64,000 nt of DNA, from positions 682,001-746,000 of the forward strand of contig JBLDXI010000019.1 of NCBI GenBank assembly GCA_047495785.1. The letters run 5' to 3'. Shown here piece by piece: positions 24,901-34,000 of this stretch. Under the pieces are notes generated by a model. It was given only the letters and a program-made list of their open reading frames with translations. It had not been told where the DNA came from and ran no database searches. Each line of letters opens with the position of its first letter. Positions within the stretch are counted from its first letter, which is position 1. A program made the position numbers and the translations under genes. Origin of the DNA: Lepidodermella squamata (lineage: Eukaryota; Gastrotricha).

Positions 24901-25234
24901 CCAATTTACGTTTCTACCTAGAAATACTCCACTCGACAGATAACAGACAATTTTAGATTCTCCTCACTTGGCATTTACAGTTTAGCACTTTTACTGCTTG
25001 CTTCTGGTTTCATCATAGTTTTGGATAGCTCGAACGGTCAGCGTGTCTTGCTGACCGCATCATGCCTCTCGCTTTGCGCAGCCATGCTGACATGTGTTCT
25101 TGTGATAATGCCGAAAGTAAGTTCCAAACATGATTTCCTATTGTAATGAAAATCTCCCAAATCAGTTCAAGAAAAGACTTGCACGGAATCACCCGAATTT
25201 CGTCTCATCGACTTCCTACCATTTTCGCTCATAA
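21964..25234 (+). CDS. GABA-B-like class C GPCR, array member B4, intact
   Basis: Nine exons: 21964-22266, 22330-22479, 22547-22720, 22780-23082, 23136-23367, 23798-24187, 24237-24862, 24922-25116, 25166-25234, giving 813 residues. The layout matches B3: signal peptide, ectodomain, pre-membrane motif HWTTVDGLPSKDC, seven hydrophobic segments, very short basic tail (FKKRLARNHPN...). Exon 4 has one extra codon compared with B3. Intron 5 is 430 nt where the others have about 50. Exon 6 is almost identical to that of B3, far more so than exons 1-4, which points to gene conversion. The ATG at 21964 is followed by a hydrophobic leader; another ATG lies two codons later. Confidence 0.88.
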
Positions 25235-25753
25235 TCACTAGTCAGATACATGAACTCCCTGCCAATTCGTAGTGGATAGCCGGGCAGAATCGTGCCGCTC
25301 AAATGCACAATGGACTAATATGCGTGAATGATAACACACCGATTGCACACAATTAATGATGTGATTTACCTTGTCAATGTCAACTATAAAAAATGTTCAT
25401 TATGTGTGCATGGTGCGAGCTGCATTCACCTTAATTTTTGTGAAATCGTTGTATGAGAGTGTATGTATGTAACGGGAATAAGTAACTTGAAACCTATGCA
25501 AATTTCCTCTTCAAGCTGTTTTTCCGCATATTTCGTGGCAATTTTTCATGTTACGCCTCCGATAATTGATCAGCCACGAAAGTTCCGTAATTGCTGAGAT
25601 ATTTAAAAAATTTCGTTTACAAACACGCGCAATTCGCACTACGCGCTCGAACGCATAATCTATCTCAACATAACTTATTTGTGGCAGTTCGCGTAAAAAT
25701 TCATTTATGAATTGATCCATCTTCATTTATTATCACTTGAAAAAAACTAAATT
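25235..25753. other. Intergenic spacer, B4 3' side
   Basis: Convergent with the PPxY gene. TTTATT near 25727 may be that gene's polyadenylation signal on the minus strand. A minus-strand open frame at 25511-25726 is not supported. Confidence 0.4.
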
Positions 25754-27562
25754 TCACACGTAAAGACCTTGGCTGTTCAAGTTCGAGTTGACTTCACTCG
25801 CATTGTCTTGGTTAATCGCTGCCGGTTCTAAAACAACAGCACTATGTCGCTGTTGTAGTTGGGGATTCGGAGGTAGGGAAGGTCGCAACGTTTCATCGTC
25901 GCCTGAGGAATACGACGGGTTGCTGAAATGCAACGTGACACCAGCGTCGTCGCTGTATTGAGCGTTCGACTTCATCACTTCGTCGTAACTGGGCGGAGCC
26001 AAATCGCCGTATAGAGGTGGCAAAAACGGTGTAGCTCCACCCCTGATAGAGTCGTTATTCAAGTCATGTGTCACGATAATACCCTCAGCGGAGAAGAATA
26101 TTCTGGGTAGACTCTGAGGCTGATTCATGAAGCGACTTTCTATCGGGAACGATAGTGGCCGTCTTGTTTCAGGCCCCATACTAGATATCGCAAAGACATC
26201 ATTACCAGAGGCTGAGATCGACGTAAAATCCGGCGGGGGTGGCCTATGACCGCCAGCAGCACTGCGACTTCTACCAATCAAATTTCTCGGCCGAGTAACG
26301 AAGTAAGAACGGTCGTCATTCACCGGATTAGCTCGCCGACCAAGCGAGTTTATTTGGCTTTGATTGCGTTGCATGAAGTTGGGAATTCGGTTCAATACAT
26401 TGAAAACAGCACTGCTACTTCCCGACGCATGGTCGGAAATGTGACCAGCCGATTGAACCGGGGCGGCTTCGGAGTACCTAGGCGGCAATTCGTCGTCAAC
26501 TTGATAAACTGCTCGGGATCCTCGACTTTGGTATTGCCTTATAACTCGTCTTGCATTACGCCTAGCTCGGTAACTTTTGACGAACCATCTATAGTAGGCA
26601 ACTACCCCAGCTGTTATTAGAAGAGCAAGGCCGAAAAAGGTAGGCAGCAAAATCTTCATATGCCCGGCCAGGTTCATTTGAACAATGTCGGAATCACCCT
26701 CAGGATTGTTGTCTTGTCGTCCAGTGGTCGCCCAATAAACCAACTGTTGTTGCTGTCGTTGACTTGGATCGTTTAAGAAACGTCGATTCGGGGGTTGAAT
26801 CGAGCCGTAGCAGATGAAAGAAACGTATCGGCCCCTTTCTTGGACTAGGAAATCTGTTTGCGCCGAGTCAGCGAATAACGTAACATTCAACTGATCGGTA
26901 TACATTGGTAAATGGGATTGAACTCCATGAAGCGAATAGAACTGAGTAAAGTTGACAGGGAACTGCCAACTCGATACAGGGCTAAACAAGTCTTCGCCCT
27001 TCTCTAATAAATCAACCACGTTTTCATACTGAGCTGCGATTTGTTCCGGCTTGGGATTTGCAACATGACCATCGGAAAATTGAGCCGATTTTTGTTGACC
27101 AGCCAGTAAAACTTGCATAGGCGTGCAGTCGAACGACTCGCGAGCGTAACATTCCATAGCCAGATCGAAAAACTTGCCTTGCTTCTCCTTATTGTAGACC
27201 TGTAGGAAGACGCTGTAGCCATTAAATGATGGGAAGCTGGAGCCTCGCTTCAAAATATCTGCTACGTCATCTAAAGACTGCGAGTGAAGAGTTGGAAGTA
27301 ATGAAATGGTGGCCCCTGAGCCGCATATTAAAGTCTCACTAGCCGAATACTTTTTGACAGATATTGACGCAATGAAATTCACGGCTGAAGAAGATGTAGC
27401 AACTGAATCTGGTTCCTGAATTGTTTTCCGATAAGATGCCGTTGTTGTTGTGCTTGTTGTTGATGAATTGCTGCATCGGACATGACAGATAAGGAAACAG
27501 ACGCAAAGTAAGCGACGCGTAATTTGGGCGTATCTTTCGTAAATTTCACGCGATTGAATCAT
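25754..27562 (-). CDS. Single-pass type I membrane protein with cytosolic PPxY motifs
   Basis: One uninterrupted exon of 602 residues. The start is followed by a leader (RRLLCVCFLICHVRCS) and a Ser/Thr-rich stretch. The ectodomain of about 270 residues has several cysteines and N-x-S/T sites and is not recognised. A transmembrane segment (ILLPTFFGLALLITAGVVAY) is followed by a basic stop-transfer sequence and about 270 cytosolic residues that are Pro-, Arg- and Ser-rich. These contain LPPRYSEAAP and APPSYDEVMKS, two PPxY motifs known to bind WW domains of NEDD4-type ubiquitin ligases, plus a PPPPDF stretch. I infer a receptor or adaptor regulated by ubiquitination or endocytosis. No catalytic domain. 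The lack of introns is unusual for this window. Confidence 0.75.
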   Translation of the reverse strand: MIQSREIYERYAQITRRLLCVCFLICHVRCSNSSTTSTTTTASYRKTIQEPDSVATSSSAVNFIASISVKKYSASETLICGSGATISLLPTLHSQSLDDVADILKRGSSFPSFNGYSVFLQVYNKEKQGKFFDLAMECYARESFDCTPMQVLLAGQQKSAQFSDGHVANPKPEQIAAQYENVVDLLEKGEDLFSPVSSWQFPVNFTQFYSLHGVQSHLPMYTDQLNVTLFADSAQTDFLVQERGRYVSFICYGSIQPPNRRFLNDPSQRQQQQLVYWATTGRQDNNPEGDSDIVQMNLAGHMKILLPTFFGLALLITAGVVAYYRWFVKSYRARRNARRVIRQYQSRGSRAVYQVDDELPPRYSEAAPVQSAGHISDHASGSSSAVFNVLNRIPNFMQRNQSQINSLGRRANPVNDDRSYFVTRPRNLIGRSRSAAGGHRPPPPDFTSISASGNDVFAISSMGPETRRPLSFPIESRFMNQPQSLPRIFFSAEGIIVTHDLNNDSIRGGATPFLPPLYGDLAPPSYDEVMKSNAQYSDDAGVTLHFSNPSYSSGDDETLRPSLPPNPQLQQRHSAVVLEPAAINQDNASEVNSNLNSQGLYV

Positions 27563-28512
27563 TTCGATATGATAACAGCATCCAGAGCACGTTATCTCTC
27601 ATCCAATATTATGCAGGTGAGATTTCAATAAACAAAAGTGGCGCGGTCGTATCAGATAACTACTCGGCCGCGTCAACGTGCTAAAGCGAAATGCGGTTTC
27701 TCAGAACAGCTTCTTGATATAAGCGCAAAATGGCCATAGCCAAGATGTTTTCTGTAAAAACATAGCCGTTTTTGTTTGATTACATGTGTGCATGCCAGCC
27801 TCTATTAAAAAAACCGCGCTGCGAGCAGAAAAAACGGGCAGGCTCAGGTGCAATCGCTATAGTATTCTGTAGGGCACACACATAGGCATATACACGTAAT
27901 AGCAAAGCTAATATACGAGAGCTAGGCTACGTATTTGCCTATATGCGACGCGCCCGTGTTGAATTACGAAATGCTGCGGCAAAAAACGGCCTGTCCTTGC
28001 GCTTCGTCGCTTATATTTTTTTGTTGTCACTTGTTTTTATTGAGGATTTAGGTGCAGTTTTTTCGGCAATATCGCTTTGTCAAGTAAATAGCACCATTTA
28101 TACTCGAATATAATGTATTAACTGCGAGTATGAATTTGGGGGATATTCAAAGACAAACCCGCTTAATTGTCAGACGATGACACAGCAAATAAGACGGCAA
28201 ATATTGATGCTGCTGCTCTGTGCAATTATAATGCGACTAGCCATGTGTAAGCTAGAATGTTACAATCTGGATGAGGAAAGTATGCCGTTGTTGTAAACCG
28301 GTGGGGCAGTAATGAATTAGTTTCCTGAATTTCAACATCAAATCAAGAACCACAGTAGAACAACGAGAAACCTAATACAAGGCACTATCAGCTAAAGCTA
28401 TGAACAGCTATGATTCAAATTGTATGTTCCCAGAGCAGATAAGGTGATAAGTTATCTCAGGCACAATGGCAGCGGTATTTGACAGAAATCGCAGTCTATC
28501 ATATTTCCAAAA
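27563..28512. other. Intergenic region and promoter of K1
   Basis: From about 27909 the sequence is homologous to 34001 onward, so the K1 and K2 upstream regions were duplicated with the genes. No other gene seen. Confidence 0.5.
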
Positions 28513-30536
28513 ATGTGGGCTGAGTATGATAAGTTGGAGAAAATAGGGGAAGGAGGCTTTGGTAAAGTATTCAAGGCTGAGGAGCATTCAACTAGAAAGA
28601 TTGTCGCCGTTAAGAAGATCAAGTATGACGACGACAAGCAGCTGGAGAAAGCTGAAGCTGAGGTATATGTGCCATAAAAATCGTCATGTATCGTCGATTA
28701 ATCCAATTTTATTTTAGGCAAAAATAACTCTGCCACTGGAGCACGAGAATGTTGTTCGAACATTCCGAAGCGTGCGGCAAGGTTTGTTTGTCATTTTTCT
28801 CCATCAGTTACCCTGAATTGAGCTATATTCATTAGCCAAAGCGATATTCATAGTAATGGAATTCTGTTCGGATGGTGACCTTCTTATGGAAATAAAACGC
28901 ACTGCGCTGGAAAACAAACTGTTGTCTGAGAAACACGTCGCTCACAGATTGCTGCATCTGTGCAGAGCCGTGCATTTCCTACATGAGAGGAAAATTCTAC
29001 ATCGAGATATCAAAGCTCAGGTAAGCTATCAAGGTTTGAGCTGCATGTAATTGTCAATAAATGTAACAGAACTGTTACTTGGTCAACGACACGCTCAAGT
29101 TGGGCGATTTTGGAATTTCGAAAGCTATCATGGATGGGTAAATCAGTGAGGGCTCGTAACTAATTTCCATTTCTTGCATGGGCTTTTAGACAATCCTCGC
29201 AAAACAGCTTTCGCACTGTTGGAACTGTGACACATTATTCCCCGCAAATTTGCGATGGCCTACCATTTACCAAGTTCGATGACATCTTTGCAATTGGAGT
29301 CGTTTTGTACCACATGCTAACATTGAAGCTACCGGTAATTACGGCAGTGTTATATCGTACTGAAACTTGATCTTACCCTATCTAGTATCCAAAAGCTGCT
29401 GATCATACGTTCAACGCAGTGATGGAAACAATGAAGCTGATAAAAGCGTAATAATTGCAGTCATATCAGCCTACTTACTTAAAAAAGATGCGTTATAGGG
29501 GAAAGCCAGAGCCCATTCCATACAAGAGTGGTTATTCGCCGGTAATGCACAATCTGACGGATCAGTTTCTTCACTCTATCCCCGAGCAGAGACCTCTTTT
29601 AACATCCGTTATAGACGAGCTAATCTGCGACGAAACGGTTCGAAAACTAGTTGAATTTATTTGCTTGAATCTTAATTTAGCCTAACAGGCGCCAGCTATT
29701 TTCTCAGCTGCTAGGACGGGCGATTTGGGGACGTGGTTTCAAGTGATAGGCCGTATTCCGCCACATTTGTTGTCCGATGTACTATGCAGACCCGACAGAG
29801 AAGATTCAGCCAAGAAAACTGCTCTACACCAAGCTGCAAGCCATGGCTCCACTGAAATCGTGCGATACTTGCTAGATAACAATGTTCCATACCACCTTAT
29901 GGATTTCACGGGAAAAACTGCATTGCAATACGCCGAAAAATTCGGACATGGCGAAATAGTCGACATGCTGGAAGTGGAGTTCCAATCTACACTATCTCGT
30001 ATGATTAATGCCGTGAAATCGGGGGACATTTCTACCCTTACCTCTGGCATGGTTCACAATAGGATTCTAAGTACTAGCTTGGATGAAAAAGGCACGAAAC
30101 TTCTACATCTGGCTTTCGAGACTAGACGGCCTGAAATTGTTAAATTTCTGATGACTAACAGACCTAATATGGATCTAGACAACGATGGCCTGACACCTTT
30201 GCATAGGGAAATTATATACCAGGCCGATTGCTCATTTTTTTCGGAAGTTTTAGTTGCAAGATTTGTGAATTCGGCTGACAGTAGCCCGAATAAATACACT
30301 CTTCTACATACAGCTGCTATTTGTGGCAAGACCGAATTTGCGAAAGTTTTATTGAAGGAAGAAGCCAATGTAAAACTGCGAGACTCGTCGGAAAGCAAAT
30401 CGTTGGCTATACATCTGGCTGCAAAATATGGCAATGCGGAAATAGTCACCTTGCTACTCGAGAAAGATTCATCATTACTGCTTGAAGTTGATTCCTTCAA
30501 CCGAAACCCATTGCACCTCGCTGTTATCGAGAATAA
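27909..30536 (+). repeat. Segmental duplication, copy 1 (K1 promoter and gene)
   Basis: Homology with 34001-36682 begins at TAATATACGAGAGCTAGG and runs through promoter, exons and introns. It stops inside exon 8 right after GAGAATAA at 30536. Confidence 0.75.
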
Positions 30537-30618
30537 CCTCTGTCCGTTACGGTGGAATCACCCATATATGTTGGATCATAGTCACGCGTCAGGACAAATC
30601 GTATATAGTTATAAATGA
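28513..30618 (+). CDS. NEK-like protein kinase-ankyrin fusion K1, 3'-truncated
   Basis: Exons 28513-28662, 28718-28781, 28836-29020, 29070-29137, 29190-29334, 29386-29447, 29499-29637, 29689-30618 give 580 residues. The kinase (residues 1 to about 270) has the glycine loop GEGGFGKVF, catalytic Lys34 in VAVKK, HRDIKAQN (Asp129) and DFG 146-148, so it should be active. MEFCSDGDL and the overall pattern resemble NEK-type Ser/Thr kinases. Ankyrin repeats begin at about residue 272 and lie in one exon. Compared with K2 (1260 residues), K1 diverges after VIENN and ends after about 26 unrelated residues. About 680 residues are therefore missing, and the break coincides with the start of another duplicated block. 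It may be a functional short form or a decaying copy. Confidence 0.8.
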
Positions 30619-30790
30619 CCCTCGAGAAAACAATACGTAAACAACAGTGGCATAAATGCACAAGAATAGAGTCTCGTTAGCGTTTCGGTATAACTCTCCA
30701 TATTTGACGGTAACTCCTACTCGCCATTGTTCTCTAGTTGCGGTAAACAATTTACAACCGTAAACGGCACTACCTCGACTCTGAAGCATA

Positions 30791-30972
30791 CAGTGTGGCC
30801 AAAAAACTCCGCAGAGCGGGAATTCGCTGCATGCGCATCATTTTAATGAGGAGTTTCAAGAAATTGAGGAGTTCCATTGGCAAAAGAATGCTTGAAATTC
30901 TTCAACTTCTTAAAACTCTTCATTAAATCGATGCGCAGCGAATTCCCGCTCTGTGGAATTTTTCGGCCCCCA
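30791..30972. mobile_element. Short TIR element, Tc1/mariner-like MITE
   Basis: About 45-bp imperfect inverted repeats; the left arm starts CAGTGTGGCCAAAAAACTCC. The core AGAGCGGGAATTCGCTGC recurs inverted near 30935-30955. TA flanks both ends (30789-30790 and 30973-30974), as expected for Tc1/mariner targets. The CAGTG start is typical of that superfamily. Too short to encode a transposase. Confidence 0.65.
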
Positions 30973-31339
30973 TATATTCCATGGGCAATTTAGGCGCAAT
31001 TACCTGGCCATACCTGTGAATCGCCTCGAGTCGCGGTTTTTTTCCTTGTTATCAGCAAAGGAAATGGTCGAAGGAAAAAAATGTCATCTGAACTCAAAGC
31101 CTTTCGATTGGTTACAGATAATTCAATTCCTATGGGTCGTTTTTACCGGCCTAAACATACCTGTAAATACTGGCTTGCCGTGACCTCATTTTGGGACATC
31201 ACTGGCTGAAAATTTTTACAGATGTAGGGGGTCTGTAGAAGATTATCTGCACCAATTATTTCAGAGTCTATGAGCTATTAAAAGTAATACTATGACATCA
31301 ATTTTCGGCCAAATCGCCCCAAGTGCCCATTTCACCCCA

Positions 31340-31565
31340 AACGACGGTAGTGTGACAGTATGACAATTTGATTTCCTATGGCATTTATTGAGTCCGCTCT
31401 GATCGATTGCAATGACTGCCGCTTACCACTACAGCCGCAGCTTTAAGGCATGAATTAAGTAGTTGCTGTTGTATGAAACTATTTTCCCGCCGAATAATAT
31501 GTATTATAGACGGAACGCTGTCATCGAAAGCACAGCAGCACATTGGAAGATTACAGGGCGGCTTT
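31340..31565 (+). repeat. Segmental duplication block shared with about 48410-48630
   Basis: Close similarity, including GCTCTGATCGATTG and GGCATGAATTAAGTAGTTGC, to the sequence upstream of the intact fucosyltransferase gene. Patchy similarity starts earlier (about 30640 against 48240). Confidence 0.7.
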
Positions 31566-31573
31566 ATATCGCA

Positions 31574-31639
31574 GGCCCGTTGGTCTAGGGGTGTGATTCT
31601 CGCTCCGGGTGCGAGAGGTCTCAATTCCCGAACGGGCCC
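31574..31639 (+). pseudogene. tRNA-Pro(CGG)-like pseudogene
   Basis: A seven-base acceptor stem (GGCCCGT with ACGGGCC), a D arm and a perfect anticodon stem CTCGC/GCGAG with CGG in the loop. The T arm is about six nucleotides short and position 33 is C instead of T, so it is unlikely to be functional. Confidence 0.7.
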
Positions 31640-31735
31640 TCTCAATTTGTCTCCATTATTTATTCCCAACAATTTTGAATTTTAACAAGCAGTTATCAAA
31701 ATGTATCACATGATCTAGGCATTTAACTTCATATC

Positions 31736-31807
31736 TCCCTGATGGTCTAGTGGTTAGGATTCCACGCTTTCACCGCGGCGGCCCGGGTTCGATTCCCGGT
31801 CTGGGAA
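31736..31807 (+). tRNA. tRNA-Glu(TTC)
   Basis: 72 nt with clear A-box (TGGTCTAGTGGTTAGGA) and B-box (GGTTCGATTCC) promoters, a strong T stem, and loop CTTTCAC giving anticodon TTC. The acceptor stem has a T-T mismatch at 5-68 and the anticodon stem an A-C mismatch at 29-41, so it may be a weak or non-functional copy. Confidence 0.65.
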
Positions 31808-31865
31808 AGTTTTTTTCTGAAACGAGTCGTTTTTGCTGCTAATCGCAAAAAGTCGAGCAAGGGTC

Positions 31866-31935
31866 AGGGATATCGAAGCCTCAATCGTCTGCTTACTAGG
31901 CAGATGATCTATCACTAAGCTATATCACTTTTGAC
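31866..31935 (-). pseudogene. tRNA-Thr(AGT)-like remnant
   Basis: On the minus strand TAGCTTAGTGATAG (D arm) is followed by CATCTGCCTAGTAAGCAGA (anticodon stem-loop, AGT) and TTCGATATCC (degenerate T arm). The acceptor stem does not pair well. Boundaries are approximate. Confidence 0.45.
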
Positions 31936-32013
31936 TTAGATGGCCATTCAGTCCAATTTTAAGCCGCGGTAGCTGAAGATTCGGGCAGTCCGTCTTCTGT
32001 GACCAAAAATTGT

Positions 32014-32086
32014 TCGAGGATACGGGCGTCGATCACGTCACCTCTCGCATGCTAAGCGAGCGCTCTACCATTCGAGCTAATCCCCC
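32014..32086 (-). tRNA. tRNA-Ala(AGC), possibly degenerate
   Basis: 73 nt; the minus strand starts GGGGGATTAGCTCGAATGG. Anticodon stem CTCGC/GCGAG with loop TTAGCAT, anticodon AGC. The T stem has one mismatch and pair 1-72 is G-G; otherwise the cloverleaf is good. Confidence 0.6.
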
Positions 32087-32223
32087 ACGTGTCTGAGTCA
32101 CCATTTAACAAAGTAATTGTATGAACAATAACGTAGAACTAGCGGTAAAACTGGCGTCCTCCGAGAGACTCGAATCCTTGACGCTGCGATTTATCTGTGT
32201 CCCCACATGTGACACGGGATACG

Positions 32224-32665
32224 CATGTGACGTAGATAGGACATAGGACGCCGCACTCAGAGCACGCCGACAGACAAGAAGACGTGTTCACCTTTTTCCT
32301 CATTAATATTCAGAATATTTACAGCTTAAAAAAAAATAATATGACGGGGCTCAATTCGAATTTGATTTTAATAATTAACATTTAAAAATTTAAAATTAAT
32401 TAGTTCAAGTTTCAAAGATCGCAAAAAGTAGTGATTTGGCGCGGTTCCCGAGACGCTACAAAGAGGAGATGCTTCTTTAAAGATGAGTTCAGCTGATGAA
32501 ATGGCAGCATCTGCTCGAAAGTACACAGAAATAGCTATTTGGGTGGAAAATTATGAGATGATTCATCACATTAAATTTGGAATGATGAACTTTGCCCCTT
32601 ATTAGTCTGACTTCAGTTTTTCGTGTCCGAAAACCTCTTAGTGCGGCGTCCTATCTACGTCACAT
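32224..32665. mobile_element. Non-coding element with terminal inverted repeats
   Basis: CATGTGACGTAGATAGGAC then GCCGCACT at the left (from 32224) recurs inverted at the right (to 32665). The left arm carries a 7-bp internal duplication (ATAGGAC). The AT-rich interior has no ORF, consistent with a MITE of about 440 bp. The target-site duplication is not clear. Confidence 0.5.
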
Positions 32666-32704
32666 GGGGATACGGGGCTTCGATTGCCTGCCAAGGAGCT
32701 GACT

Positions 32705-32775
32705 TTTTCATGTGGGGTCGAACCCACGACCCTGGGATTAAGATAGTCGGCCCTAGCTCTACCGTAGTTTTTAAG
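32705..32775 (-). pseudogene. tRNA-Lys(CTT)-like remnant
   Basis: The minus strand shows GGTAGAGC (D arm), CTTAATCCCAGG (anticodon arm, CTT) and an intact T arm GTGGGTTCGACCCCAC. The 5' half of the acceptor and the D/anticodon junction are disrupted. Confidence 0.5.
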
Positions 32776-33479
32776 TTGCCGGCCATAGCCGAGCGATCAT
32801 AAGCCAGACTTGCGGCCATTAGCCGGACCATTTTGCTTGGCTCGTGCTGTAGCCTAGCGTTTTATACATGCAAATGGTTGCAATAGGCCGAACTTGCGTT
32901 ACAAGGACTGATTTTTAGTGAATTTAACTCAAAGAAGTCCGGCTTATAGCTTAAAGGATATTTAATTTTCGTCTAGACCGCATGAACACCCTCGCCATGC
33001 TGTGTTTGGGTGGCTTCAACAGCAAAATGTTTGCAGTGTCTTGAAAAATAACTGTTCCCTTTTGTTGCAAAACCTTAATTACAGCTCGATAATCGATAAT
33101 CTCAACCGGGCGATCACCAAAGTTTGTTTGAAAACCGAAATCTTTATTCTGCCTCTTTTTCCTTTTCCTAAACGACCTCTATCCGGGAGCACGTGGCTCG
33201 TGACCCGCCGGTGATAATAATCGGTATTATAAAACAGTATTATTATAAACAGTAATAAATTGCATTTAATATTTGGTGGCGACATGTTACACAATTCATC
33301 AAATTCAAATTACTGTGAATTTCCAAAGTCTTAAGTCCGAAATCTTCCTTATGGCCATGACAGGGTTAACGCAAAACTGCTATAGGTAAACAGCTTCCGG
33401 CGGCAAGTAAAATAAGGAATTGTGCTAAAAATATTTCGTTATAGTTCTTTGGGATATCTAACATCAAGATGATTGAGAT

Positions 33480-33990
33480 ATAAGGCGATGAGCGATGCAA
33501 GTTGACGGCAAACGTTGCTTCAGACTTTGGCAAAAAAGCTGGCCTCGATGCTCAAGCTAATGCATCATAAATCTAATTTTCGCCTTTCTAAGACAGAATA
33601 AACGGCTCAACTGGTTGAGAATGCAGGTTCGCCATCCTTCGAGACTGCAGTGTTATGGAAAACATGGTTTGGTCAGCGAGATTGGGCTCAGATGTTCGCC
33701 ATGTGGCCGAATGCTCCTTACGTTGATACCGGTGAAAATCCTCCGAGAAAATGCTTTGTCACCGCAGATCGGCGAGATCTAAATGGTTGAGCATTATCGT
33801 TTCCACAGGCCATTATAATTTCAGAAACAAATCAAGAGAAAAAATGATGCTTTGTTATTTCACGGCCGCGATTTTTCTTCCAACGACATTCAACAACTCT
33901 GCAACACGAAACCCTCATACAAATGGATATTTTTCCTTGTCGAAACGCAGATTCATAGTGGTTTGACTACTTATGGGACATGGTCAACGC
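33480..33990 (+). pseudogene. Fucosyltransferase (GT10) pseudogene fragment
   Basis: Matches 49060-49650 of the intact gene: the N-terminal region, ENPPRKCFVT, the intron position and LLFHGRDFSSNDIQ. The membrane-anchor segment is deleted (about 95 bp), a stop follows, and the copy ends after ATGGTCAACGC at 33990, where the K2 duplication block begins. Confidence 0.8.
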
Positions 33991-34000
33991 TAATATATAT

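Noticed and set aside
32150-32215. Sixth tRNA-like sequence
   Set aside because: Only a B-box-like GGATTCGAGTC on the minus strand; no matching stems or anticodon arm.
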